From assembly GCA_009780185.1 (NCBI GenBank), contig WRAN01000006.1, forward strand, positions 62,001-126,000: a stretch of DNA of 64,000 nucleotides. Direction: 5' to 3'. The notes beneath the pieces were generated by a model. The model had not been told where the DNA came from and ran no database searches. It was given only the letters and a program-made list of their open reading frames with translations. The stretch is from Defluviitaleaceae bacterium (GTDB lineage Bacteria > Bacillota > Clostridia > Lachnospirales > WQUN01). Below, one piece after another: positions 25,752-33,713 of this stretch; the first letter of the stretch is position 1; the number at the start of each line of letters is the position of its first letter. The position numbers were made by a program, and so were the translations under genes.

Positions 25752-25797
25752 GGGCACCTAAAAACGCGAAACAAGCGTTTTTGGGTGATTTTGCCCG
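25752..25797. repeat. Palindrome with 7-nt loop, related to the element at 58398
   Basis: CACCTAAAAACGC (25755-25767), loop GAAACAA, GCGTTTTTGGGTG (25775-25787), flanked by GGG and TTTTGCCCGA. The core AAACGCGAAAyAAGCGTTT and the flanks AG.GC and TTTTGC..CGA recur at 58430-58478. It lies in the gap between the APH-like gene and the ABC-F leader. Nothing else was identified at 25658-25895. Confidence 0.7.
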
Positions 25798-25895
25798 ACA
25801 CATAGCCTATTGTATTTTACTCAGCCATATGTTAGATTAATAAAAATCATCAGACAGGTGGCAAGAGCGTGATAGATAGATAATCCAAAAATTAA

Positions 25896-26042
25896 CTGCG
25901 GTACGCAGTATGACTGGTAAAACAAAGCCCCAACAGGGGGCAGCTTGTGATGCCGGAATTTGGGTTATTTTTTTATTGCGTTATTTTTATGCAAAGAAAA
26001 GACTTTATTTCCGGCATACAGGAGATGAAGTCTTATTTTTTT
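25896..26042 (+). promoter_or_regulatory. Transcription attenuator leader of the ABC-F gene
   Basis: The leader holds small hairpins CTGCGgtaCGCAG (25896-25908) and GCCCCaacaGGGGGC (25927-25941). A terminator stem pairs AAGACTTTATTTC (25999-26011) with GAGATGAAGTCTT (26022-26034), followed by seven T (26036-26042). A competing stem pairs ATGCCGGAA (25950-25958) with TTCCGGCAT (26009-26017), which overlaps the left terminator arm, so the two are exclusive. An upstream reading frame from ATG 25910 crosses the region. This is the layout of drug-inducible attenuators such as those of vmlR: a stalled ribosome would favour the anti-terminator. A candidate -10 (GATAAT near 25880) has no clear -35. 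Confidence 0.75.
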
Positions 26043-26054
26043 GGAGGAAACTAT

Positions 26055-27674
26055 ATGTTAGAGATAAAAAACGTATCCGTAAACCTATCCATCAACGATA
26101 GAAAATTAGTAGAAAACTTTAACTTTACCCTAAGCCAAGGTGACAAAGCGGTATTAATAGGTGAAGAAGGTAATGGGAAGTCTACATTGCTAAAACTGAT
26201 TTATGACGAATCACTAGTAGAGGATTACTGTCAGCACTCAGGCCAAATTATCAAAAAAGGCAGGCTAGCCTATCTTCCGCAATCTTTCCCGGAAGAAGGT
26301 CTGGATAGTACAATAGAAACATATTTTTCAGGTGAAGAAGTCGCCAAAAACGCTCAAGTTCTGGCACGGCTAGGGCTTAATGTAACCTTTACTTCTTCTC
26401 ATCAGCTTATCCGTACCCTGTCTGGTGGAGAAAAAATAAAAATCCAACTAGCCAAAATTCTATTCTCCGAGCCGGATGTTCTGCTTCTGGATGAACCCAC
26501 CAACGATATAGACATTGCTACCCTAGATTGGCTGGAGGGCTTTATAGCAAATAGCCGGGAGCCAATCCTTTTCATATCTCATGACGAAACTTTAATAGAA
26601 AAAACAGCCAATGTAATCATCCACATGGAGCAGTTAATGCGTAAAACTAAACCTAAAATCACAATAGCCCGCACTGGCTACACAGATTATGTAGAAGCCC
26701 GCAACCAAGCCTTTGACAAGCAGACTCAGGTAGCGAGGAAACAGCGAGCCGATCATAAAACCCAAATGCAGCGCTGGAAGCAAATTCATGATAGGGTAGA
26801 TCATCAAGGCCGCAATATTGCCAAAGCTGATAGAGACTTCATCGGAGGCCGCCTTAAAAAGAAGATGGCAGGTGTAAAAGCCACAGGGAAGCGCTTAGAA
26901 AAGCAATCCGAGGACTTCTTAGAAATCCCGGAAATGGAAGATGCGATCCTGACCCAGTTTGCCCCCCAGATATTCCTACCTCAAGGAAAAGTAATGCTCA
27001 TGTTGGAGTTGAGTGGGTTATATGTGGGCGAAAATGATAGCGCGGGTGTGTGTGATAGAGAAGGTATACGTAATTGCATAGATGTAGGTGTAAGTAGTTG
27101 CGTAGATGTAGGTTACAGTGCCGGCGTTGACAGGCGAAAGTTGACTGGCACGATTAATCTGACTGTAGTCGGCCCTGCCCGTATTGGCATAATAGGCAAA
27201 AACGGCACAGGTAAGTCCACTCTTCTAAAAAAAATCTGGGAATCTCTGCAACAAAGAGCTGATATAAAACCCGCATACATGCCCCAAGATTATGCCGAAG
27301 TGCTGGACTACAACCAGCCGGTAATAGACTTCCTGGCGGCAGACGCCCACAAATCCACAATAACCAAAGTACGCACCTACCTAGGCAGTATGAAGTTCAC
27401 TCCAGATGAAATGCTAGGTAAAATAGGTAAGCTAAGCGGCGGGCAAAAAGCCAAGATTCTATTCCTTGACATGGTGTTAAAGGGTGCCAATGTACTGGTG
27501 CTGGACGAGCCAACCCGCAACTTCAGCCCCCTTTCTGCCCCGGAAATAAGAAAGACCCTCACCAATTTTGGCGGGGCCATAATAAGCGTATCTCATGATA
27601 GAAAATACTTGGAAGAGGTTTGCGATACTGTATATGAACTTACAGTAAAAGGACTTACAAAGGTTGAGCCTTAG
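26055..27674 (+). CDS. ABC-F ribosomal-protection-type ATPase
   Basis: 539 residues, no membrane segments. Two ATPase halves are present: Walker A GEEGNGKSTLLKLI with LSGGEKIKIQLA and LLLDEPTNDID, then GKNGTGKSTLLKKI with LSGGQKAKILFL and LVLDEPTRNFSPLS. The basic interdomain linker of about 85 residues (QVARKQRADHKTQMQRWKQI) is the part that reaches the ribosomal drug site in ABC-F resistance proteins. GGAGG fixes the ATG at 26055, after the attenuator terminator. An in-frame extension to ATG 25950 lacks a ribosome-binding site. Odd: an 8-residue tandem duplication sits just before the second Walker A. Confidence 0.88.
   Translation: MLEIKNVSVNLSINDRKLVENFNFTLSQGDKAVLIGEEGNGKSTLLKLIYDESLVEDYCQHSGQIIKKGRLAYLPQSFPEEGLDSTIETYFSGEEVAKNAQVLARLGLNVTFTSSHQLIRTLSGGEKIKIQLAKILFSEPDVLLLDEPTNDIDIATLDWLEGFIANSREPILFISHDETLIEKTANVIIHMEQLMRKTKPKITIARTGYTDYVEARNQAFDKQTQVARKQRADHKTQMQRWKQIHDRVDHQGRNIAKADRDFIGGRLKKKMAGVKATGKRLEKQSEDFLEIPEMEDAILTQFAPQIFLPQGKVMLMLELSGLYVGENDSAGVCDREGIRNCIDVGVSSCVDVGYSAGVDRRKLTGTINLTVVGPARIGIIGKNGTGKSTLLKKIWESLQQRADIKPAYMPQDYAEVLDYNQPVIDFLAADAHKSTITKVRTYLGSMKFTPDEMLGKIGKLSGGQKAKILFLDMVLKGANVLVLDEPTRNFSPLSAPEIRKTLTNFGGAIISVSHDRKYLEEVCDTVYELTVKGLTKVEP
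27073..27120 (+). repeat. 24-bp in-frame tandem duplication inside the ABC-F gene
   Basis: ATTGCATAGATGTAGGTGTA at 27073 and GTTGCGTAGATGTAGGTTAC at 27097 are 24 bp apart and encode NCIDVGVS and SCVDVGYS. The surrounding insert (ENDSAGVCDREGIR before, AGVDRRKL after) is not expected in the strand preceding the second ATPase domain. Confidence 0.75.
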
Positions 27675-29002
27675 TCATAGTTTCTGCCCGGTCTAAGCTT
27701 CCTCAAAGATTCTCCAATCTTCTTTTCAACTCCATTTTCGGTAGGCTGATAGTACACTTTATCAGCCAATTCATCAGGCAAATATGCCTGATCTACATAA
27801 TGCCCAGGGAATGAATGGGCATATTGATATCCATCACCGTGGCCTAGGGTGCTGCTGCCTTTTTTGCCTGGGTCGCGGAGGTGGTTGGGTATAGACTTTA
27901 TAGGAATAGTGGCCACATCATTCATGGCTCTAAGGATCGCTCCGTCAGAAGCATTGCTTTTTGGAGCACATGCAATATAAATTGCCGCCTGACTAAGAGG
28001 TATCCGCCCTTCCGGTAGTCCTATAAAGTCCACAGCCTGGGCGGCCGCCATTGCCACCATAAGGGCGTGAGGGTCTGCGTTACCTACATCTTCTGCGGCG
28101 CAAATCACTATCCTGCGGGCTATAAATTTAGGATCTTCCCCGGCATAGAGCATACGGGCGAGATAGTACACTGCCGCGTCAGGGTCGGAGCCGCGCATAC
28201 TTTTTATAAAGGCTGAGATCGTGTCATAGTGGTTGTCACCGTTTTTTTCGTACCGCAAGGCACGCTTTTGGATGCATGCTGCAGCTACTTCTAAGTCAAC
28301 GATTATTTTTCCGTCATTATTTGGCTGAGTTGTTAGGGCCGCCAGCTCTAGTGCATTTAAGGCTGTGCGGGCGTCGCCGTTTGCTCGGTCTGCCAGGAAG
28401 GCTAGGGCCTCGTCTTCTATGTGGAGTGGGAGATATCCCAGGCCTTTTTCTTTATCTTCCACAGCTCGCGTCAGCAATGCGGAGATGTTTTCTTGGGTGA
28501 GGGGATACAATTCAAACACCATGGAGCGAGATACCAAGGCCTTGTTAACTTCGAAATATGGATTCTCGGTAGTGGCCCCGATTAATATCAACGTTCCGTC
28601 TTCTACATAGGGAAGCATGGCATCTTGTTGCAGCTTATTAAAACGATGAATCTCATCAACGAAAAGAATCGTTCGTTTACTATACAGTGCCAATGTGGAC
28701 TTGGCATCTTCAATAGCCCGTTGTATATCCTTTATCCCGGCGGCAGTAGCGTTTATTTGCATAAATACTGACTGAGTAGAATTGGCGATTATCCGCGCGA
28801 GGGTAGTTTTTCCGGTGCCGGGAGGGCCATAAAGTACCAAGGAGCTAACTCTATCCGCGATAATAGCCCTGTATAACAAGGTATTTTTTCCAATTATATG
28901 CTCCTGGCCTACCCATTCTTTCAAGGACGCCGGGCGCATCCTGGCAGCTAGAGGGGCTTCTTTTTTTAATACATTGGCTCTGTTATCTTCAAATATATCC
29001 AC
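27671..29002 (-). CDS. rarA: Replication-associated recombination protein A (MgsA/RarA AAA+ ATPase)
   Basis: 443 residues. It acts at stalled replication forks. Features: MRPASLKEWVGQEHIIG, Walker A LYGPPGTGKTTLARIIA, Walker B ILFVDEIHRFNKLQQDAMLP, sensor 1 LIGATTENPYFEVNKALVSRS, and the C-terminal YQYAHSFPGHYVDQAYLPDEL typical of RarA. It starts at GTG 29002 behind GGAGGG. It is the last gene of a leftward operon, 9 bp after the ABC exporter gene. It overlaps the convergent ABC-F gene by 4 bp, with no room for a terminator. Confidence 0.95.
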   Translation of the reverse strand: MDIFEDNRANVLKKEAPLAARMRPASLKEWVGQEHIIGKNTLLYRAIIADRVSSLVLYGPPGTGKTTLARIIANSTQSVFMQINATAAGIKDIQRAIEDAKSTLALYSKRTILFVDEIHRFNKLQQDAMLPYVEDGTLILIGATTENPYFEVNKALVSRSMVFELYPLTQENISALLTRAVEDKEKGLGYLPLHIEDEALAFLADRANGDARTALNALELAALTTQPNNDGKIIVDLEVAAACIQKRALRYEKNGDNHYDTISAFIKSMRGSDPDAAVYYLARMLYAGEDPKFIARRIVICAAEDVGNADPHALMVAMAAAQAVDFIGLPEGRIPLSQAAIYIACAPKSNASDGAILRAMNDVATIPIKSIPNHLRDPGKKGSSTLGHGDGYQYAHSFPGHYVDQAYLPDELADKVYYQPTENGVEKKIGESLRKLRPGRNYD

Positions 29003-29011
29003 GCTACCCTC

Positions 29012-30526
29012 CTATACAGGCGCATCCAAATTATGCAAAGTCTTAACTGCAATCAAAAATCCTAACCCGCCAATAACTCCACACCAGGCGGAAAATACCA
29101 TCAGCGCAACAAAAAGCCCAAATCCAAAAGGTTGCAAAAAGAATATAGCCATCATACCAACCCATCCTACCAGCACAAAAAATAAAACCGGCAAAGTAGC
29201 AGCAAGCTTCTTCCCAGCTCCTGAGCCTAAAGCAAATAACCCCACGGTTGCCGCCCTAACCCCCAGTACCATAAAAGCCCCGGTGATATAAGCAATTACA
29301 GCTACAAACACAATATCAGGAGCCGTGCGAGAAATAAACCCACCAAGGCTAATCACAAGTATCGAAACAACACCGACATAAATAACCCGTGACATAGAAG
29401 CCCAAAGAAGTTTACGTGTTATGCCATCCGGCAGCATATAAAAATACTGATGATTAAGCTCCCCGAATCCCCGGTCAAACTTAGGGCTAAGCGTGATAGA
29501 AAAAATCAAAGGCAGTAAAACAGCTAAAATGTTATTACTAGGTACTCCAACCATCATAAACAAAATAGCCAGTCCATCAATATTTAAATACGGATTCTTG
29601 GCATATATCCCCCAAAGGATAGCAAATACCATCCAACCTATGATGCCAAAAATCTCCCCACCTTTGGCTCTGATTATTTCCTTAATCTGCTTATAAAAAA
29701 ACACCTGAGCCCCAGCACCCCTAAATACCCCGGAAGTCTGCTCCTTGTCTCGTTTTAACTCGCCGCCGCTAGCTAGGGCTTCGTCATAAAAATCAGGAGA
29801 AGAACGATAAACAGCTCTGAAAAAATATCCACCGATCCAAAGCAGCAAAGCAGTATATCCAATCCCCCAAATCATTTGCCCAGAAGCAAAGCTATTAGCT
29901 CCACCAGCCGCCCAGCCTACAACGGGCGCAGCTAAAAGAAGTAAGGGGTAGTTTGTCAAACCCTCAAATCCGACGTGTAAAATGATAACCGCCATAATTA
30001 AAAAAAATACCCAAGAACGAATTTCCCCCCCCACTGCTTTTTTATATTCCACAAATAAGTACATGCCAAAGAGCTTACACACAACCATCAAAACAAACCC
30101 AAAAACACCTGCCCACAAAATCTGAGGCATAGTAATGATATTCCTAGTAGATATAAACCCAAGAATAACCATTATAAACACAGAGATTAAAACCATACCC
30201 CCAAGCCGCCGAAAAAGCCCGCTAAGAACCACAGAGCGAGGCAAAATAGGTGCAGTAAACACAAAGTTTACATCACTCATTTCATAAGACCCGCCGCCGC
30301 TAAACCGACCGACAAAGTAAGGTACCAAAAACAGCAAAAGCAAGACCCCAGCAAAAGCCCATTCAGGCAACTCTCCACGTATAAACACCCCGGTAAGAGC
30401 ACTAACCACAAGAATAACCCCAAAGAAAACAAGCCCTAAAGCTTTGACAATAAACTTAGGGCTTTTGAGTGCTACCAGTAACCGATTTTTTAGACTACGT
30501 GTATATAGATACAAAAGGGCTGACAT
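29012..30526 (-). CDS. ABC exporter membrane protein (ABC_export family), second copy
   Basis: 504 residues with about twelve hydrophobic segments. The N terminus LYTRSLKNRLLVALKSPKFIVK, the segment SYEMSDVNFVFTAPILPRSVVLSGLFRRLG and ELNHQYFYMLPDGITRKLLWASM recur in similar form in the upstream gene. These are hallmarks of the putative ABC exporter family PF16962. Together with the neighbouring ATPase it should form a heterodimeric exporter. Substrate unknown. AGGAGG precedes the ATG. Confidence 0.85.
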   Translation of the reverse strand: MSALLYLYTRSLKNRLLVALKSPKFIVKALGLVFFGVILVVSALTGVFIRGELPEWAFAGVLLLLFLVPYFVGRFSGGGSYEMSDVNFVFTAPILPRSVVLSGLFRRLGGMVLISVFIMVILGFISTRNIITMPQILWAGVFGFVLMVVCKLFGMYLFVEYKKAVGGEIRSWVFFLIMAVIILHVGFEGLTNYPLLLLAAPVVGWAAGGANSFASGQMIWGIGYTALLLWIGGYFFRAVYRSSPDFYDEALASGGELKRDKEQTSGVFRGAGAQVFFYKQIKEIIRAKGGEIFGIIGWMVFAILWGIYAKNPYLNIDGLAILFMMVGVPSNNILAVLLPLIFSITLSPKFDRGFGELNHQYFYMLPDGITRKLLWASMSRVIYVGVVSILVISLGGFISRTAPDIVFVAVIAYITGAFMVLGVRAATVGLFALGSGAGKKLAATLPVLFFVLVGWVGMMAIFFLQPFGFGLFVALMVFSAWCGVIGGLGFLIAVKTLHNLDAPV

Positions 30527-30571
30527 ATATGCCTCCTAATAGGGTTGTTTTTTCTGATAAGGGCTTAAGGT

Positions 30572-32173
30572 CTATATCTTAGGCATAACAGGCATATCGC
30601 TGTTGTGGAGAGCTCCTTTGCTAAGCGCGAAACATCCGATTCCAACCAAAAGCATCCACGCAGAAACCACAAGCAGCGCCAATGTCATAGCCAAGGCATA
30701 AGGAGCAACAGCAAACACAAGCGCAGCCCCAATAACTCCAGGCACCAAAGGAATAAGCACAACAGCGAAATAAATCACAAGAAGCAGCATAGTATTCAAT
30801 TTAGTACCCGTGACGCGCATAGACGCAAGACTAATCCCAGAAAGGTAAAACGCATAGACAATATATGTCACCAATGCCGCAAAGGTAATCCAAATAGGAG
30901 CTCCAACAATAATCCCCGTCGCTACAAAAATAATAATAGCCTCTACTGCAACCGTAAACATGCTCTCCATATTAGCCCAGATCCACTTAGTAAAAGGTCT
31001 GTCCGGCACCATATAAATATAATGGTTATAAGTCTCAAGAAGCCCCCGGCAATATCCGGAACCAAACATCTCGATAATTGAAAGGGTAATAAGCACAGCA
31101 AACAAATGGAATTCTGGATTACCCGTACTAAAAAAAGCCCAAACCACCGCTCCAATTACAACAATAATGGAAGGAATCCCCCAAAGCCCTAGGTAGTTGG
31201 CCCGGAAAGATTCCCGTATATGCTTATAAAAAAACGTATCGGCTCCGCGTCCGCGGCCAATCCCTACTGCTTTAATCTTTATATCCCGATTAGTACCGGA
31301 TAAAGTGCCAATAGCTGCCGCGCTATCTTCCTGAACAGCCCGCACTTTCTCAAATGCTGACTCTGTAGCCCCCAGCACATCTTCATAATAATCCGGGCTA
31401 CCAAAAAACACAGCGCCAAAAAACACAACCCCGGCTAACACTAAAAGCCCCAAAAGCAATATTCCTGTAAGCATCTCGCCTAGAAGGATGGCGGTAATGC
31501 CCGCAGAGGCCCAACCAACAATAGGGGTAAAATCCAAAACAGGAGATGCAATAAGCCCATTGAGGGCACCCATCAGAGTGCCTTCATTTAAAAACGCAAC
31601 ACAAAACAAAGCAACAGCAGGCATAAAAACTGCAACTAAAATAATCTTAGCCCACATCTTGCGCTTGGCATTAGCATTGGTAAACGCATAGATAAATAGA
31701 TTGAGCACCTGACAAACCAAGGTCAAAAGGATATAGCCCAGGGCAGCTAAAACTACACCGCCGAGGCTTACCCCAAAAGATCCACGCATCCACTGGATTT
31801 GAAATACCATAAACCAGCTTCCAATAACAATAGTTTTGGCAGTCTTAACCAACCCATATAAAAGCACGGTACGAGGCCGAATAGGCGCAACAAACAAAAA
31901 ATTGGCATCTTCCATCTCAAACAAGGATGCCCCCCGAGTAAACGCTGGCAGCAAAGTTACCACAAAGCTAAACATAAAGAATCCAGCCAGTATCCCCTTC
32001 AACAGTACGGGGTCACTAGGCACTTCAGGCATTTCCATGCTCATTCCCATCACGACGAAATAAGCCAAAGCCCCAATGGCAATGATATAAATTATAAGCT
32101 TAGCGGGCGTAGTTTTTAGTTCTAAAAATCGGTTCTTTGTCTGCCGCAGCAGTAAAAACGTAAGGCTACGCAT
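30572..32173 (-). CDS. ABC exporter membrane protein (ABC_export family), first copy
   Basis: 533 residues and about twelve helices. It shares LLLRQTKNRFLELKTTPAKLIIY, ASLFEMEDANFLFVAPIRPRTVLLYGLVK and ETYNHYIYMVPDRPFTKWIWANM with the downstream paralogue, so the two arose by duplication. The ATG at 32173 (8-nt overlap with the ATPase stop) has GGGGAG upstream; the longer frame is rejected. It probably pairs with the following gene product in the membrane. Substrate unknown. Confidence 0.85.
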   Translation of the reverse strand: MRSLTFLLLRQTKNRFLELKTTPAKLIIYIIAIGALAYFVVMGMSMEMPEVPSDPVLLKGILAGFFMFSFVVTLLPAFTRGASLFEMEDANFLFVAPIRPRTVLLYGLVKTAKTIVIGSWFMVFQIQWMRGSFGVSLGGVVLAALGYILLTLVCQVLNLFIYAFTNANAKRKMWAKIILVAVFMPAVALFCVAFLNEGTLMGALNGLIASPVLDFTPIVGWASAGITAILLGEMLTGILLLGLLVLAGVVFFGAVFFGSPDYYEDVLGATESAFEKVRAVQEDSAAAIGTLSGTNRDIKIKAVGIGRGRGADTFFYKHIRESFRANYLGLWGIPSIIVVIGAVVWAFFSTGNPEFHLFAVLITLSIIEMFGSGYCRGLLETYNHYIYMVPDRPFTKWIWANMESMFTVAVEAIIIFVATGIIVGAPIWITFAALVTYIVYAFYLSGISLASMRVTGTKLNTMLLLVIYFAVVLIPLVPGVIGAALVFAVAPYALAMTLALLVVSAWMLLVGIGCFALSKGALHNSDMPVMPKI

Positions 32174-32876
32174 CGGTAGAAAGCTCCCCTTCCTCAAATA
32201 GGGAGAAGTAGATATCTTCCAGAGTTTCAGCTTGCTCGGCCCGGCGACATTCCCGCACCATCTGGCCTTTTTTCATTATAAAAGTAACATCCCAGGAGGA
32301 TTCTACGGTATCAATCATATGAGTACTTACCAATACAGACTTTCCAGCCTCACGCATTTCCTCAATAGCACGTTGTAGCTGGCGTATACCGTGAGGGTCT
32401 AGGCCGCTTAATGGCTCATCAAGGATAATAACTTTTGGGTCAGGAAGCATAGCACAGCATAGGCTTACCTTCTGCTTCATGCCCTTGGATAACTCTTTTC
32501 CAAGCTTATTACGCTTGTCATCTAGATCAAACTGGGTCATTAGTTCGTCAGCTCGGTCTTTCCAGTTATCTTCCATACGGTAGGCGCGAGCAATAAACTC
32601 CATATGCTCTGCCACGGTTAGCATGGGGTAGGGGACTGCAATCTCTGGAGCGTAACCAAGTACAGCCTTAGCCTCTAATGAGCGGTTGTCATGGCCATCT
32701 ACGGTAATGCTACCATCAAAGCGCAGCAGTCCGCATATGGATTTTATTAAGGTTGACTTCCCTGCGCCATTTGGTCCAAGAAGTACCCCAAGTTCCCCAG
32801 CTTTTAACTCTAGGGATATATTATCATTGGCGATAAGCTTTCCGTATTTCTTTGTAAGACCCTTTACACTAATCAT
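32166..32876 (-). CDS. ABC exporter ATPase
   Basis: 236 residues. Walker A LLGPNGAGKSTLIKSICG, Q-loop YAPEIAVPYPMLTVAEH, signature LSKGMKQKVSLCCAML, Walker B VIILDEPLSGLDP, H-loop VSTHMIDT. The signature has K in place of the second G (LSKGM), which is common in ABC-2-type exporters. The ATG overlaps the stop of the adenylate-kinase-like gene by 4 nt and the stop overlaps the first exporter gene by 8 nt. Confidence 0.93.
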   Translation of the reverse strand: MISVKGLTKKYGKLIANDNISLELKAGELGVLLGPNGAGKSTLIKSICGLLRFDGSITVDGHDNRSLEAKAVLGYAPEIAVPYPMLTVAEHMEFIARAYRMEDNWKDRADELMTQFDLDDKRNKLGKELSKGMKQKVSLCCAMLPDPKVIILDEPLSGLDPHGIRQLQRAIEEMREAGKSVLVSTHMIDTVESSWDVTFIMKKGQMVRECRRAEQAETLEDIYFSLFEEGELSTDA

Positions 32877-33613
32877 GCTCTGCCCTCCTGGGCTTCATCC
32901 AGTTTTCTTTGAATACTTTTCAAGAACCCGCAAATCCAGCGGTTAATGGCAGGATTAATTGTGGTTTCATCGCCTCTCACAGCAAAGGACGTATTTATAT
33001 CAGTCATGTCATAGAAATAAAGCATATCTACAAGCCTAAGTACCCCAAGCAAGAAGTTGCTAAAGGTGATTTCCGCCCCAAGATTACCGTCAAGAGTAAT
33101 TACATCAAAAAGATCGGGGCGGGTAGCCACTTCCGCCATAACTGTCGGATGAAGCTCGTTATGGTCTTTATGGCGCTTGTACACTATAGAAAGGCTGTCG
33201 TCAGCGCGTTTACGGGCAAGAAGCCGCTCAATAATTTTTTCTATCCGGCACTGAATATCCACTACCAGTACACGCCAGTTATTGTCTTTGATAAATTTAA
33301 TCAAATCCAAAACCTGTGCACGATTACGGGGGAAGCCGTCTATAAGCCCAGGCGTATGAGAAAGAGCAAATTCTCTAAATATGCCGCATGTAATAGAATC
33401 ATCTACAAGTACACCTTGCTCTGTAAGGCTTTTGATAGCCGGGTCTTCTTGGGCTTTCTTCCTAAATATGTCGCCCATACTGGCGGAATATAGATTTTCA
33501 AGCCAATAATGCTTGATATTGCCAACAAGGGTTCCCTTACCCCCGCCGGATTCTCCCAGCAACACAATGAAGTCCCATTTTTCTAATAACAGTGGTTTTC
33601 GATTTATGCTCAT
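32873..33613 (-). CDS. Adenylate-kinase-like nucleoside monophosphate kinase
   Basis: 246 residues from ATG 33613 (GGAGGG upstream). The P loop is GESGGGKGT (20-28) where adenylate kinase has GxPGxGKGT. SASMGDIFRKKAQ corresponds to the AMP-binding helix and LIDGFPRNRAQ to DGFPR. The lid region RLLARKRADDSL is shorter, and a C-terminal extension of about 60 residues is not in standard Adk. It may be a divergent kinase with another substrate. It is divergent from guaB, which suggests a purine-nucleotide role. It is transcribed with an ABC exporter. Confidence 0.78.
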   Translation of the reverse strand: MSINRKPLLLEKWDFIVLLGESGGGKGTLVGNIKHYWLENLYSASMGDIFRKKAQEDPAIKSLTEQGVLVDDSITCGIFREFALSHTPGLIDGFPRNRAQVLDLIKFIKDNNWRVLVVDIQCRIEKIIERLLARKRADDSLSIVYKRHKDHNELHPTVMAEVATRPDLFDVITLDGNLGAEITFSNFLLGVLRLVDMLYFYDMTDINTSFAVRGDETTINPAINRWICGFLKSIQRKLDEAQEGRA

Positions 33614-33638
33614 ATTGCCCTCCGAAATATTTTTTCTC

Positions 33639-33667
33639 ATTTTACGCCCTATATGGCTTTGACACAA
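33639..33667 (-). promoter_or_regulatory. Promoter of the adenylate-kinase-like/ABC exporter/rarA operon
   Basis: On the - strand, TTGTGT (33662-33667), a 17-bp spacer and TAAAAT (33639-33644), 26 bp upstream of the start. It shares the 100-bp gap with the guaB leader. Confidence 0.55.
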
Positions 33668-33713
33668 GTTTATGTGTATAATGCTTGAAATAAAAATTAG
33701 GGAGTTGATCGCA

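Noticed and set aside
25950-26054. N-terminal extension of the ABC-F protein from ATG 25950
   Set aside because: No ribosome-binding site, and the region is the attenuator; GGAGG lies properly before ATG 26055.
30605-31081. 158-codon frame on the + strand
   Set aside because: Antisense to the ABC exporter gene, extremely rich in Asn, Lys and Arg, no family likeness.
33659-33682. TTGACA and TATAAT ahead of guaB
   Set aside because: Perfect hexamers but only 12 bp apart, too short for sigma-A. No better -35 was found, so the guaB promoter is left uncalled.
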